From Microbacterium sp. T2.11-28 (GTDB lineage Bacteria; Actinomycetota; Actinomycetes; Actinomycetales; Microbacteriaceae): DNA of 64,000 bases. The stretch is taken from NCBI RefSeq assembly GCF_950097975.1, contig NZ_CATNHF010000029.1, forward strand, positions 124,001-188,000, in the 5' to 3' direction. A model generated the notes under the pieces. That model had not been told where the DNA came from and made no database searches. It saw nothing but the letters and a program-made list of their open reading frames with translations. The position numbers were made by a program, and so were the translations under genes. Every line of letters starts with the position of its first letter. The first letter of the stretch is position 1. Shown one piece after another: positions 40,040-51,294 of this stretch.

Positions 40040-41719
40040 GTGACCTCGGCGACCGGCCCCGTGCGCACGGCGGCGCTACCGACGTGGCGCGAGTGGCGGG
40101 CGTGGCCCGACAACGTCCGGTACGCGTGGCGGCGGTCGCTGCGCTTCCGCACGCTCGCCGTCACGCTCGGTCTGACCGCGCTGACGATCCTCGTCGCGCT
40201 AGTATGGATGGCCCTCGCGATCCAGAACGATCTGTTCGAGTCGCGCATCACCCAGGTGGAGGCCTCGGCGCAGCAGGCGACCCTGGCGGCGCAGACGACG
40301 CTGGACTCCGCCTCCATCGAGGGCAACGCCGTGGCGCTGCAGAACGTCATGAGCGACGTGCAGAACACGCAGTTCCGCCAAGCGGCGACCGACATCTATG
40401 CGCTCTTGCGGATCTCGTCCGCGCCCTCGGTGGTGGCGCCGCAGGACGTCGAGGTCGGCGGCTTGGGCGCGCTCCTCTCGCCCGATCTCCGGGCGGCCGT
40501 CGCCGCCGATCCCGATCACCAGTACTGGCAGTCGATCAGCCTCCCCACCGACGACGGCGGGACCGTTCCGGGCGTCGTGGTCGGCCAGCAGCTCGTGCTG
40601 CCGGAAGCGGGCGCGTACGAGCTCTACTTCGCCTACGACCTCGCCTCCGAGGCGTCGACCCTGAGCTTCGTGCAGGCGACGCTGTGGGGCGTGGGCCTCG
40701 CCCTGGTGGTGCTCATCGGCGCCATCTCGTGGTTCGTCCTCCGGTCGGTGACCGTCCCGATCGGGCAGGCGGCCGAGACGAGCGCCAAGCTCGCCGCCGG
40801 AGACCTGAAGGTGCGGCTGCCCGTGCAGGGCGAGGACGAGTTCGCGACGCTGGGCCGCTCGTTCAACGCGATGGCGGACAGCATCGAGAGTCAGATCCAG
40901 GAGCTCGCCGAGCTGTCCCTCGTGCAGCAGCGATTCGTCTCGGACGTCTCCCATGAGCTGAGGACACCGCTGACGACGATCCGCCTGGCCTCCGACATGC
41001 TCAACGACCAGCGCACCGAGTTCGATCCGACCACCGCCCGCGCCGCGGAGCTGCTCCACGCACAGGTGCAGCGCTTCGAGATGCTGCTCACGGACCTGCT
41101 GGAGATCAGCCGGTACGACGCGGGCTCCGTGCAGCTGGAGACCGAGCCGACGAGCCTGGCCCACCTCGCAGAGGACGTCATCGCCTCGATGGAGCAGCTC
41201 GCCGACCAGCACGGCACGGATGTCCGTCTGGTGGCGCCGGGCGGCTACAGTCCGGTCGACATGGATCCGCGCCGCGTGCGGCGCATCGTCCGGAACCTGC
41301 TCGGCAACGCGATCGAGCACGGCGAGGGCCGCCCCATCGTGGTCACGGTCGACAGCGACCAGCGCTCGGTCGCCGTCGGCGTGCGCGACTTCGGCCTCGG
41401 CATGCGTGCCGAGGAGGTGGAGCGGGTCTTCGACCGGTTCTGGCGCGCCGACCCGTCGCGCAAGCGGACCATCGGCGGCACCGGGCTCGGGCTCTCGATC
41501 GCGCTCGGCGACGCGCGTCTGCACGGCGGCAGGCTCGCGGTGTGGTCGGAGCTCGGACGCGGCACCAACTTCGTGCTCACCCTCCCTCGGGGCGGGGCGC
41601 GCATCGGATCGTCCTCTCCCATCGCTGTCGACCCGGGCGACGACGGTGCTCCGCTCGACGACCTCGGCCTCACCCAGCCGATCGACATCCCGACCGCCGG
41701 CAGAGGAGGTCCGTCATGA
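40040..41719 (+). CDS. mtrB: Sensor histidine kinase MtrB
   Basis: 559 residues. A first membrane segment (~TLAVTLGLTALTILVALVWM), an extracellular sensor region (~55-205), a second membrane segment (VGLALVVLIGAISWFVL), HAMP (RSVTVPIGQAAET), the phospho-acceptor helix FVSDVSHELRTPLTT, and an HATPase with NLLGNAIEHGEG, DFGLGM and GGTGLGLS. The GTG lies 4 nt after the mtrA stop. Pairs with MtrA; its stop overlaps lpqB (ATGA). Confidence 0.95.
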   Translation: MTSATGPVRTAALPTWREWRAWPDNVRYAWRRSLRFRTLAVTLGLTALTILVALVWMALAIQNDLFESRITQVEASAQQATLAAQTTLDSASIEGNAVALQNVMSDVQNTQFRQAATDIYALLRISSAPSVVAPQDVEVGGLGALLSPDLRAAVAADPDHQYWQSISLPTDDGGTVPGVVVGQQLVLPEAGAYELYFAYDLASEASTLSFVQATLWGVGLALVVLIGAISWFVLRSVTVPIGQAAETSAKLAAGDLKVRLPVQGEDEFATLGRSFNAMADSIESQIQELAELSLVQQRFVSDVSHELRTPLTTIRLASDMLNDQRTEFDPTTARAAELLHAQVQRFEMLLTDLLEISRYDAGSVQLETEPTSLAHLAEDVIASMEQLADQHGTDVRLVAPGGYSPVDMDPRRVRRIVRNLLGNAIEHGEGRPIVVTVDSDQRSVAVGVRDFGLGMRAEEVERVFDRFWRADPSRKRTIGGTGLGLSIALGDARLHGGRLAVWSELGRGTNFVLTLPRGGARIGSSSPIAVDPGDDGAPLDDLGLTQPIDIPTAGRGGPS

Positions 41720-43392
41720 GCGCGAGGCGCTGGCGACGTATCGCGGCCGCGCTGACCGCCGCGGGTCTGACGGTGGTGCTCGCCGCGTGCGCCGGTCTTC
41801 CCGTGAGCGGGCCGGTCAAGCTCGGCCGCACCGTGGCGGAGGCGGGGGAGGAGCCGGCGGTGTCCTTCAACCCCGACGAGCCGATCCCCGGGATGACGCC
41901 CCAGCAGGTGGTCGAGGGGTTCATCGACGCGGGGACGGGACCGCGCAACGACTGGGGCACCGCGCGACTGTTCCTGACCGACGACAGCGACTGGAACCCG
42001 AGCGCCGGCGTCACCGTGTACACGCCGGGCCAGCGTGCCGTCGTGGAGACCGCCGAGGGCGAGGTCACCGTCTCGGTCACCCAGGAGGCGTCCGTCGACG
42101 ACATCGGCGCCTACGCGACCGCGTCCGGGCAGCCCATCGCGCTCACCTACCGGCTCGAGCAGGTGGCGGGCGAGTGGCGCATCAGCGAAGCGCCCGACGG
42201 GATCGTCCTCGATCGCAACCGGTTCTCGTCGGTCTACCGCGCCTACTCGCTGATGTTCTTCGACCCGTCGTGGACCTATCTGGTGCCCGACCAGAGGTGG
42301 TTCACGGTCGAGTACGCGCCGGTGAGGATCGCCGAGGCCCTGGTGGCCGGGCCCAGTCCGTGGCTCCTCGATTCGGTGGCGACCGCGTTCTCCGAGAACG
42401 TGGGGCTGAGCGGGCCCTTCGTCCCCGTGCGTTCGCAGACCGCCGAGGTGTCGCTGCGGCCGCCGGCGCGCGATCTCGACCAGCTCACACTGGATCGGAT
42501 GCAGACCCAGCTGGAGCAGAGCCTCGCCAGCGCAGGGGTCCGCGACGTCGACCTGCTCGTCGACGGACAGGCACTGGACGCGAGCATCGTGCCGGTGCGC
42601 AGCACCCGCGTCGACGCGCGCGCCCTCGTCCTGAGCGGGTCCTCGCTCGGCTTCCTCTCGGGTGCCGAGGTCGAACCGCTGGCGAGCTTCGCCCAGGCCT
42701 TCGGCGACGTCGCTCCGGACGCCGTCGAGATCGACGCCGATCGTGCCGTGGCCGCCGTGCGGACCTCGGCCGGCGAGGTGCGGCGCGTCCTGGCGGACTC
42801 GCGATGGGAATCGCTGGACGCGCGCGCCGGCCTCCTGGCCCCGACCGTCGACGCCGCGGGCTACATATACTCCGTGCCCGCCGGCGACCCGTCCGCGCTT
42901 CTCGCGTTCGGGCCCGACGGCGACACCTTCGAGGTCGCCGATGCGTGGCCGGGCGCGACCGAGGCCTACGCGGTGCGCGTCTCGCGCGACGGCACGCGCA
43001 TCGCCGCGCTGATGCGCGACGGCACGCAGCCGACGATCATGGTCGCCGGGATCGTGCGCGACGACGCCGGGGCGCCGGTGAGGCTCAGCGAGCAGTACTC
43101 GCTGGGCGCGCTGCCGGGCGAGGGGATCGACCTCGCGTGGCTCGACGGATCCACCCTCGCGGCGCTCGCCGAGGCCGAAGGGGGACGCGTGGTCGTCGAG
43201 CAGGAGGTCGGAGGCCCGTCCGCCTCCACCCGGGCGCCGGCCGGAGGGGTCGCGATCGCCGGCGGCAACGAGCCGGGAGCCGTGCGTCTGCTCGACCGCG
43301 ACGGCGAGCTGTACGGGCAGCGCGGGGCGACCTGGTCGCCGCTCGCGTCGGAGATCTCCGTGCTCGTCGTCCAGCAGGGCTCGCCGGGCTGA
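41716..43392 (+). CDS. lpqB: Lipoprotein LpqB, MtrAB accessory
   Basis: 558 residues. Signal peptide with lipobox (VVLAAC, lipidated Cys near residue 22), then a GerMN domain (QQVVEGFIDAG, VTQEASVDDIG onward to ~residue 300) and a C-terminal beta-propeller-like half (VRVSRDGTRIAALM, LAWLDGSTLAAL). LpqB interacts with the sensor MtrB in mycobacteria and affects its signalling. GGAGG 6 nt before the ATG. The order mtrA-mtrB-lpqB is universal in actinobacteria. Confidence 0.92.
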   Translation: MSARRWRRIAAALTAAGLTVVLAACAGLPVSGPVKLGRTVAEAGEEPAVSFNPDEPIPGMTPQQVVEGFIDAGTGPRNDWGTARLFLTDDSDWNPSAGVTVYTPGQRAVVETAEGEVTVSVTQEASVDDIGAYATASGQPIALTYRLEQVAGEWRISEAPDGIVLDRNRFSSVYRAYSLMFFDPSWTYLVPDQRWFTVEYAPVRIAEALVAGPSPWLLDSVATAFSENVGLSGPFVPVRSQTAEVSLRPPARDLDQLTLDRMQTQLEQSLASAGVRDVDLLVDGQALDASIVPVRSTRVDARALVLSGSSLGFLSGAEVEPLASFAQAFGDVAPDAVEIDADRAVAAVRTSAGEVRRVLADSRWESLDARAGLLAPTVDAAGYIYSVPAGDPSALLAFGPDGDTFEVADAWPGATEAYAVRVSRDGTRIAALMRDGTQPTIMVAGIVRDDAGAPVRLSEQYSLGALPGEGIDLAWLDGSTLAALAEAEGGRVVVEQEVGGPSASTRAPAGGVAIAGGNEPGAVRLLDRDGELYGQRGATWSPLASEISVLVVQQGSPG

Positions 43393-43492
43393 CCCGCCGC
43401 GCCGCAGCCGCCGTCCCGTCCTCCCCAGCCGCGGTCGTGCCGCGCGTCCTCCCGGATCGTCCCTGCGGCGCCCGCGTGCCTCGCGGTCACGA

Positions 43493-43498
43493 CAGGCT
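43493..43498 (+). promoter_or_regulatory. -10-like hexamer of comF
   Basis: CAGGCT, 6 nt before the ATG at 43505, in a 112-bp gap with no other visible element. Confidence 0.45.
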
Positions 43499-43504
43499 GG
43501 CCGG

Positions 43505-44221
43505 ATGCCGCCTCCGACCGAGCTCGATGCCGCCCGCCCCGATCCGCGCGCGTACTCGCCGCATGGTCGCGGCCTCCGCGCGGCGTTCGCCGGTGCGCTG
43601 TCGCTGCTGATCCCCACCTGGTGCGCGGGCTGCGACCTGCCCGGAGTCGAGCTGTGCGGCGCGTGCCGGGCGCTCTTGATGCCTCGCCCGCGCTCGAGCC
43701 TCCTCTCCGACGGCACCCCTCTCACGACCGCGCTGCAGTTCGACGGCGTGCCCGCGAGCGTCATCCGCGCGCTCAAGGAGGACGGTCGCACCGGGCTCGC
43801 CCGTCCGCTCGGCACGGCGCTCGGCGACGCGCTCGAGCACGGCCTCGGCAGGGTCCCGGGCGGAGCTGGTGCGGGCGGGGTCGCGGTGGCGCCGGTCCCT
43901 GCCTCGCGCGCCGCGATCCGCAGGCGCGGTTACTCCGTCGTCGAGGTGCTGCTGCGCGGGGCGGGGGTGCGCCCGGTCCGGCTGCTCGCCCCGGGCCGGG
44001 CCGCCGGAGATCAGCGACGTCTCGGCCGCGGCGAGCGGGCCCGCAACGTCGTCGGGACCATGCGCGTGCGCGCGTCGACGGCGCTGCCGGTGGTGGTCGT
44101 CGACGACGTCGTGACGACGGGGGCGACGCTCGGCGAAGCGGTGGCGGTGCTGCGCGCGGCGGGCGTGGAGGTGGTGGGCGCGGTCGCGCTGGCCGCGACC
44201 CCGCGGCGACTGCGGCGGTGA
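43505..44221 (+). CDS. comF: ComF family phosphoribosyltransferase-like protein
   Basis: 238 residues. N-terminal zinc-ribbon-like cysteines (WCAGC and LCGAC), RALKEDGRTGLARPLG, VAPVPASRAAIRRRGY, and the PRPP-loop VVVVDDVVTTGATL. ComF proteins are linked to DNA uptake in naturally competent bacteria, but the role in actinobacteria is unclear. The location between lpqB and hpf matches mycobacteria (Rv3242c). Confidence 0.85.
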   Translation: MPPPTELDAARPDPRAYSPHGRGLRAAFAGALSLLIPTWCAGCDLPGVELCGACRALLMPRPRSSLLSDGTPLTTALQFDGVPASVIRALKEDGRTGLARPLGTALGDALEHGLGRVPGGAGAGGVAVAPVPASRAAIRRRGYSVVEVLLRGAGVRPVRLLAPGRAAGDQRRLGRGERARNVVGTMRVRASTALPVVVVDDVVTTGATLGEAVAVLRAAGVEVVGAVALAATPRRLRR

Positions 44222-44265
44222 CGAAACTGGGGCAATCCGTGCGTGACATCCGGGTGAAGCGCGGA

Positions 44266-44271
44266 TAGCGT
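44266..44271 (+). promoter_or_regulatory. -10 hexamer of hpf
   Basis: TAGCGT followed by a ~60-nt leader that ends in AAGGAGG 6 nt before the ATG, a full Shine-Dalgarno, unlike most neighbours. Confidence 0.5.
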
Positions 44272-44336
44272 GGAGGGGACAAGGCGAACTCAGGGTCCGC
44301 CCTTGACCGGGAGGACCCGGAACAAGGAGGTCAGGG

Positions 44337-44999
44337 ATGGAAACCAGCATCGTCGGCGTCGGGGTGGGTATCAGCGATCGCTTCCGTACCGTCACCGAAG
44401 AGAAGTCCACCCGCATCGAGAACCTCGCTCCACGCGCTCAGCGCATGGACGTCAAGGTCACGCACCGCGCGTATCACAACGGCGGTCGCGAAGAGGAGAC
44501 GGTGGAGCTCACCGTCACCGGCAAGGGGCCCGTGGTCCGCGCCGAGGCGACCGACGGCGACAAGTTCGTCGCTCTCGACCTGGCGGTGGACAAGCTCGCA
44601 GAGCAGCTGCGACGGGCCAAGGACAAGCGCGTCGATGCCCGCAACCACCCGCGCGGTGCGAAGTTCGAGAAGGGCAGCGGCGCGCTGGAGGGGATCGACG
44701 TGCAGCCGGCCTCGGTCGAGGTCCTGCATGCCGTCGCCACCGGCGAGGTGCCCATCGTCGCCGCCGAGGACGACGAGGCCGACTACACGCCGGTCGTCAT
44801 CCGCACCAAGAACTTCGACGCGGAGTGGATGACCGTCGAGGAGGCGGTGGACCGCATGGAGCTCGTGGGCCACGACTTCTTCCTCTTCATCGACGCACGC
44901 ACCGATCACCCGAGCGTCGTCTACCGCCGCAAGGGCTGGGACTACGGCGTCATCTCGCTGACCGCATCGGCACCGCCGGTTCAGGAGCTCGCCTCCTGA
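44337..44999 (+). CDS. hpf: Ribosome hibernation-promoting factor, long form
   Basis: 220 residues. N-terminal HPF domain (METSIVGVGVGISDRFRTVTEE, VTHRAYHNGGREEETVELTV, DKFVALDLAVDKLAEQLRRAKDK) and a C-terminal dimerisation domain (VVIRTKNFDAEWMTVEEAVDRMELVGHDFFLF, VVYRRKGWDYGVI). Long HPF joins 70S ribosomes into inactive 100S dimers in stationary phase or stress. A strong ribosome binding site and a strong terminator frame the gene, so it is probably monocistronic. Confidence 0.95.
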   Translation: METSIVGVGVGISDRFRTVTEEKSTRIENLAPRAQRMDVKVTHRAYHNGGREEETVELTVTGKGPVVRAEATDGDKFVALDLAVDKLAEQLRRAKDKRVDARNHPRGAKFEKGSGALEGIDVQPASVEVLHAVATGEVPIVAAEDDEADYTPVVIRTKNFDAEWMTVEEAVDRMELVGHDFFLFIDARTDHPSVVYRRKGWDYGVISLTASAPPVQELAS

Positions 45000-45010
45000 C
45001 ACCGGGATGG

Positions 45011-45042
45011 AAGAGGGGGACGCCGCGCGGCGTCCCCCTCTT
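45011..45042. terminator. Perfect palindromic terminator after hpf
   Basis: AAGAGGGGGACGCCGC (45011-45026) is followed at once by its exact complement, a 32-bp palindrome, then TTCCTT. It is the most convincing intrinsic terminator in the window and can serve the convergent gene ending at 45071 as well. Confidence 0.85.
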
Positions 45043-45070
45043 TCCTTGTCCGTCCCCGGCTCGCCGGGCG

Positions 45071-46405
45071 TCAGTCGAAGATGCCGTCCAGGATGCTGCC
45101 GATCACCAGGCCGCCGAGGATCCCGCCCATGACGTCGCCGCCGCCGCCGCGGTTGCCGCCGCCCCATCCGCCGCCGCCCCAGTTGCCGCCGCCGGGCCCC
45201 TGGGGGCGGGAGGAGTCGATGTCGCGCTGCGCGAGCTGGAGCGCCTCCGAGGCGAGCTGGCCGCACCGGCGGGCATCGGCCATCGCCTGGTCGCGGTCGT
45301 CCTCGGGCACCGGGGTGCCGCTGCTCCAGGCGAGGTCGAGGCGGATGCGCTCCGCCTCGGCCAGCCGGGTGCGCGCGTCGGCGCCGATCCATCCCCGGTG
45401 GCCGGAGATGACGCTGCGGGCGACGCCCAGCTGCCGGTCGGCGTCGTCGATCGCGTGCCAGACGTGCGCCTGCGGCACGACCGGGCGCGCCGCGCGCTCG
45501 CGCGCCTTGGCGACCACGACGTCCAGCGCCGCGTTCGCCTCGCGCAGACGCGTGAGCTCGGCGAACGGGTCGGTCGGCGTCCCCGCCGGAGCCAGCGAGC
45601 CGAGCTCCTTCTCGAGGACGGTCATGGCACCCGCGACCGCGGGGACGCCGGCGATGTCGCGCGCCGCCGCGAGATCCTCGCGCGAGTCGAGCACGATCGC
45701 ATCCAGCGTGGACTCGGCGCGCAGCGCCTCCACCTCGTAGCTGTCCACTGCGTCGATCAGGGTGGTCGCGCGGCGGACCGCCTCGATCGCCGTCTCCAGG
45801 GCCAGGTTCGCCTGCTCGCGCTGGCCCGACTCGCGACGGCGCTCCGAGATGTCGGCGCCGTGGCTCGCGAAGTCGAGCAGCTGCGAGGCCTCGGCGTGGT
45901 TGCCGGAGACCTTGCGAAGCGCTTCTGCGGAGTAGCGGGAGGTGAGACGGTCGATGGTGACCTTCACCTGGGGCAGCCGCGCGCTCAGCCGCTCGACGTC
46001 GCGGCGGATCCCGTCGATGATCTCCGGTGCGCGTCGCGCGCGCTCGATCGGTCCGGCGAGCGCCTCGGTGCGGTCGTCGAGCAGCTCCTGGGCCCACTCG
46101 CACAGCTGGAGGATCCGCGCGCCGCGCGACTGCAGCTCCTCGGAGGTGTCGGGGATCTCGTCGTGGTTCAGCTGGTGGAGGTGGAAGGCCTCGGCCAGAT
46201 GCTGACGCACCGCGTCCAGGGCTTCGCGCAGCGGACGCGTCGCATCGGCGCCCAGCTCGGCCTCCGCGTAGACGAGCTCGTCGCTGGTGGTGCGGATGCG
46301 CTCGTCGGCGGCGACCAGGGCGGAACTCGCACGGCGGGTGAGCTCGGCGTCCTCCGCAGCCTGCGCTTCGCGTTCCTTCTTGCGGTTGCCCCAGAATCCG
46401 GCCAT
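45071..46405 (-). CDS. Coiled-coil protein with Gly-rich C-terminus, function unknown
   Basis: 444 residues. The first ~390 are helical and charged, with long stretches likely to form coiled coil (VERLSARLPQVKVTIDRLTS; EANAALDVVVAKARERAA). A Gly/Trp/Asn-rich linker (GGGNWGGGGWGGG) follows, and the end (MGGILGGLVIGSILDG) is hydrophobic, like a membrane-seeking tail. No catalytic motif is seen. Gly-rich tails like this occur in TPM-domain proteins of actinobacteria, but I see no TPM domain. The ATG is set by TAGGAT 6 nt upstream. Confidence 0.65.
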   Translation of the reverse strand: MAGFWGNRKKEREAQAAEDAELTRRASSALVAADERIRTTSDELVYAEAELGADATRPLREALDAVRQHLAEAFHLHQLNHDEIPDTSEELQSRGARILQLCEWAQELLDDRTEALAGPIERARRAPEIIDGIRRDVERLSARLPQVKVTIDRLTSRYSAEALRKVSGNHAEASQLLDFASHGADISERRRESGQREQANLALETAIEAVRRATTLIDAVDSYEVEALRAESTLDAIVLDSREDLAAARDIAGVPAVAGAMTVLEKELGSLAPAGTPTDPFAELTRLREANAALDVVVAKARERAARPVVPQAHVWHAIDDADRQLGVARSVISGHRGWIGADARTRLAEAERIRLDLAWSSGTPVPEDDRDQAMADARRCGQLASEALQLAQRDIDSSRPQGPGGGNWGGGGWGGGNRGGGGDVMGGILGGLVIGSILDGIFD

Positions 46406-46411
46406 GGCTCG

Positions 46412-46417
46412 ATCCTA
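46412..46417 (-). promoter_or_regulatory. -10 hexamer of the coiled-coil protein gene
   Basis: TAGGAT, 6 nt from the ATG at 46405 on the minus strand. Confidence 0.6.
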
Positions 46418-46489
46418 GAACTCCTGCGACGGGCGAGACTGAGCGCTTGCCGTGCTCCGTATACAGCACGCTTCAAGGTCACAACCGCA

Positions 46490-46495
46490 TAACAT
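46490..46495 (+). promoter_or_regulatory. Possible -10 of secA
   Basis: TAACAT in the 169-bp divergent gap, giving a leader of ~75 nt with GGAG 7 nt before the GTG. Upstream, GTGCT and AGCAC flank GTATAC (46453-46469), a weak dyad that might be an operator. Confidence 0.4.
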
Positions 46496-46574
46496 GGGGA
46501 GTTGTGCTGTGCGCATGGGCGCGCGTCACCGGTGGCACCCCGCGCCACCCGCACCCGAAAGATGGAGATCCTCC

Positions 46575-49361
<2,787 letters not shown>

Positions 49362-49436
49362 CCCACCGGTTCACGCCCTCGTCGCCGAGCCGCGGCGGGG
49401 GCCACGCGCCGTCGATTGGCACCACGAGCCCGGCGA

Positions 49437-49442
49437 TATCCT
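49437..49442 (+). promoter_or_regulatory. -10 hexamer of the aminotransferase gene
   Basis: TATCCT, 6 nt before the ATG at 49449; excludes the in-frame ATG at 49416. Confidence 0.55.
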
Positions 49443-49448
49443 GATCCG

Positions 49449-50672
49449 ATGAGTCCCCGCATCCTGGATCAGTCGTCGAAGCTCAAAGACGTCCTCTACG
49501 AGATCCGCGGCGCCGCCCTGGTCGAGGCCGACCGCCTCGAGGCGGACGGCCACACGATCCTCAAGCTGAACACCGGCAACCCCGCCGTCTTCGGGTTCGA
49601 GGCGCCGTACCAGATCGTCCGGGACATGATCGAGGCGATCCCGCACGCCCACGGCTACAGCGACAGCCGGGGGATCATGTCCGCGCGGCGGGCCATCGTC
49701 TCGCGCTACGAGCAGGTCCAGGGCTTCCCCCCGTTCGACCCCGACCACGTGTATCTCGGCAACGGCGTCTCCGAGCTCATCACGATGACGATGCAGGCCC
49801 TGCTCGACGAAGGCGACGAGGTCCTCATCCCCGCACCGGACTATCCGCTGTGGACGGCGATGACCAGCCTTGCGGGTGGCACGCCTGTGCACTACCGCTG
49901 CGACAACGAGAACGGCTGGCAGCCCGACCTCGACGACATCCGGGAGCGGATCACGCCTCGCACCAAGGCGATCGTCGTCATCAACCCCAACAACCCCACC
50001 GGCGCCGTCTACACCCGCGAAGTGCTGACCGGGATCGTCGAGATCGCGCGGGAGCACGACCTGCTGCTGCTCAGCGACGAGATCTACGACCGCATCCTCT
50101 TCGACGACGCGGAGCACATTCCGCTGGCCACGCTCGCCCCCGACCTGCTCTGCCTCACGTTCAACGGGCTCTCCAAGACGTACCGCGTCGCCGGGTACCG
50201 CTCGGGCTGGATGGTGATCACGGGTCCGAAGAAGCACGCCGCGGGCTTCCTGGAGGGGATCCAGCTGCTCGCCTCGACGAGGCTGTGCCCGAACGTGCCG
50301 GCTCAGCACGCCGTCCAGGCGGCCCTGTCGGGGGTGCAGTCGATCGACGCCCTCATCGCGCCGTCGGGGAGGCTGCACGAGCAGCGCGACGCCGCGTGGG
50401 AGGGCCTGACGAAGATCCCGGGCGTCACGTGCCTGAAGCCCCAGGGGGCGCTCTACGCCTTCCCGCGCCTGGACCCCGAGGTGCACGAGATCCGCGACGA
50501 CGCGAAGTTCGTCTACGACTTCCTGGTCGCCGAGCACGTGCTGCTCGTGCAGGGGACGGGGTTCAACTGGCCGACGCCCGATCACCTGCGGATCGTCACA
50601 CTGCCCGAGGCGCGCGTGCTCTCCGAAGCCGTCGAGAGACTCGGAAACTTCCTGTCTTCCTACCGGCAGTAG
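49449..50672 (+). CDS. Pyridoxal-phosphate aminotransferase, AlaA-like
   Basis: 407 residues, class I/II aminotransferase. NTGNPAVFGFEAP, YSDSRGIMSARRAI, NPNNPTGAVY (cofactor contact), LLLLSDEIYDRILFD, and FNGLSKTYRVAGYRSGWM with the PLP-binding Lys of SLSK/GLSK type; RIVTLPE holds the carboxylate-binding Arg. The N-terminus SSKLKDVLYEIRGAAL and the middle are those of the AlaA/AlaC-like alanine-transaminase branch (glutamate-pyruvate). It stands alone, between secA and the Rv3235-like gene. Confidence 0.85.
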   Translation: MSPRILDQSSKLKDVLYEIRGAALVEADRLEADGHTILKLNTGNPAVFGFEAPYQIVRDMIEAIPHAHGYSDSRGIMSARRAIVSRYEQVQGFPPFDPDHVYLGNGVSELITMTMQALLDEGDEVLIPAPDYPLWTAMTSLAGGTPVHYRCDNENGWQPDLDDIRERITPRTKAIVVINPNNPTGAVYTREVLTGIVEIAREHDLLLLSDEIYDRILFDDAEHIPLATLAPDLLCLTFNGLSKTYRVAGYRSGWMVITGPKKHAAGFLEGIQLLASTRLCPNVPAQHAVQAALSGVQSIDALIAPSGRLHEQRDAAWEGLTKIPGVTCLKPQGALYAFPRLDPEVHEIRDDAKFVYDFLVAEHVLLVQGTGFNWPTPDHLRIVTLPEARVLSEAVERLGNFLSSYRQ

Positions 50673-50700
50673 TCGTCGCCGGCGCCGCTGGCGGGCGGCC

Positions 50701-51138
50701 CTAGAGGAGCGCGAGCGATGTCGCCCGCCATCGCCCGTCCCACCCCTCGAGGCGCAGGGCCACGGCGCGCGTGCGCACCGGTCCCGCCACGATGGCGACC
50801 GCCTCGACGATGCCGTCGGCGGGGGCCGAGTGGTGGATGCGCAGGATGTGATGGACGGGGCGCGCCGCCGGCACGCCGCGGGCGCTGCGGGCGCGCGCCG
50901 ACAGATTCGCCCGTGTGACCAGGGCTCGAAAGGCGTCCTCCCCGAGCCAGCGCGCGAGCTGCTCGACCTCGCGCACGCCGGCCAGGACCTCCAGGACACC
51001 GATGGTCAGGTTGCGCACGAGCGGCTCCGGCGGCGGCAACGCGACACTGGGGGTGCGTTGCGGCGCGAAGTACTCCGCGACGTCGAGAGCCCGGCCGACG
51101 CGAGGTCGGGATCGGGCTCCGCCAGAAGCTGTGGACAC
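50701..51138 (-). CDS. Rv3235 family protein
   Basis: 145 residues. GTG at 51138 is preceded by GAGGAGG at 6 nt, a strong ribosome binding site that fixes the start. The N-terminal ~30 residues are disordered; then LVRNLTIGVLEVLAGVREVEQLARWLGEDAFRAL, VHHILRIHHSAPADGIVEAVAIV and ALRLEGWDGRWRAT form a compact alpha/beta domain. This matches the Rv3235-family proteins that lie beside secA1 in mycobacteria. The function is unknown; ends SLALL. Confidence 0.75.
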   Translation of the reverse strand: MSTASGGARSRPRVGRALDVAEYFAPQRTPSVALPPPEPLVRNLTIGVLEVLAGVREVEQLARWLGEDAFRALVTRANLSARARSARGVPAARPVHHILRIHHSAPADGIVEAVAIVAGPVRTRAVALRLEGWDGRWRATSLALL

Positions 51139-51282
51139 GGCGGGCCTCCTCACGACGGGGGGAGTCCGGATGAGTAGAGCACACGCACGTCGACGGCGGT
51201 ATGAGAAAGCTCCAACCTGTGGACCCCCGCGAGGCCGGTCCACGCCTGTGGAACAGCGACGAGGGCATCCGGCCGCATCGCC

Positions 51283-51288
51283 TACGCT
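51283..51288 (+). promoter_or_regulatory. -10 hexamer of the gene at 51295
   Basis: TACGCT, 6 nt before the GTG; leaderless arrangement. Confidence 0.5.
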
Positions 51289-51294
51289 CTGGGC

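Noticed and set aside
43393..43504. Gap after lpqB as a possible ncRNA or riboswitch
   Set aside because: No stable hairpin, no conserved-looking motif; only a -10-like hexamer for comF.
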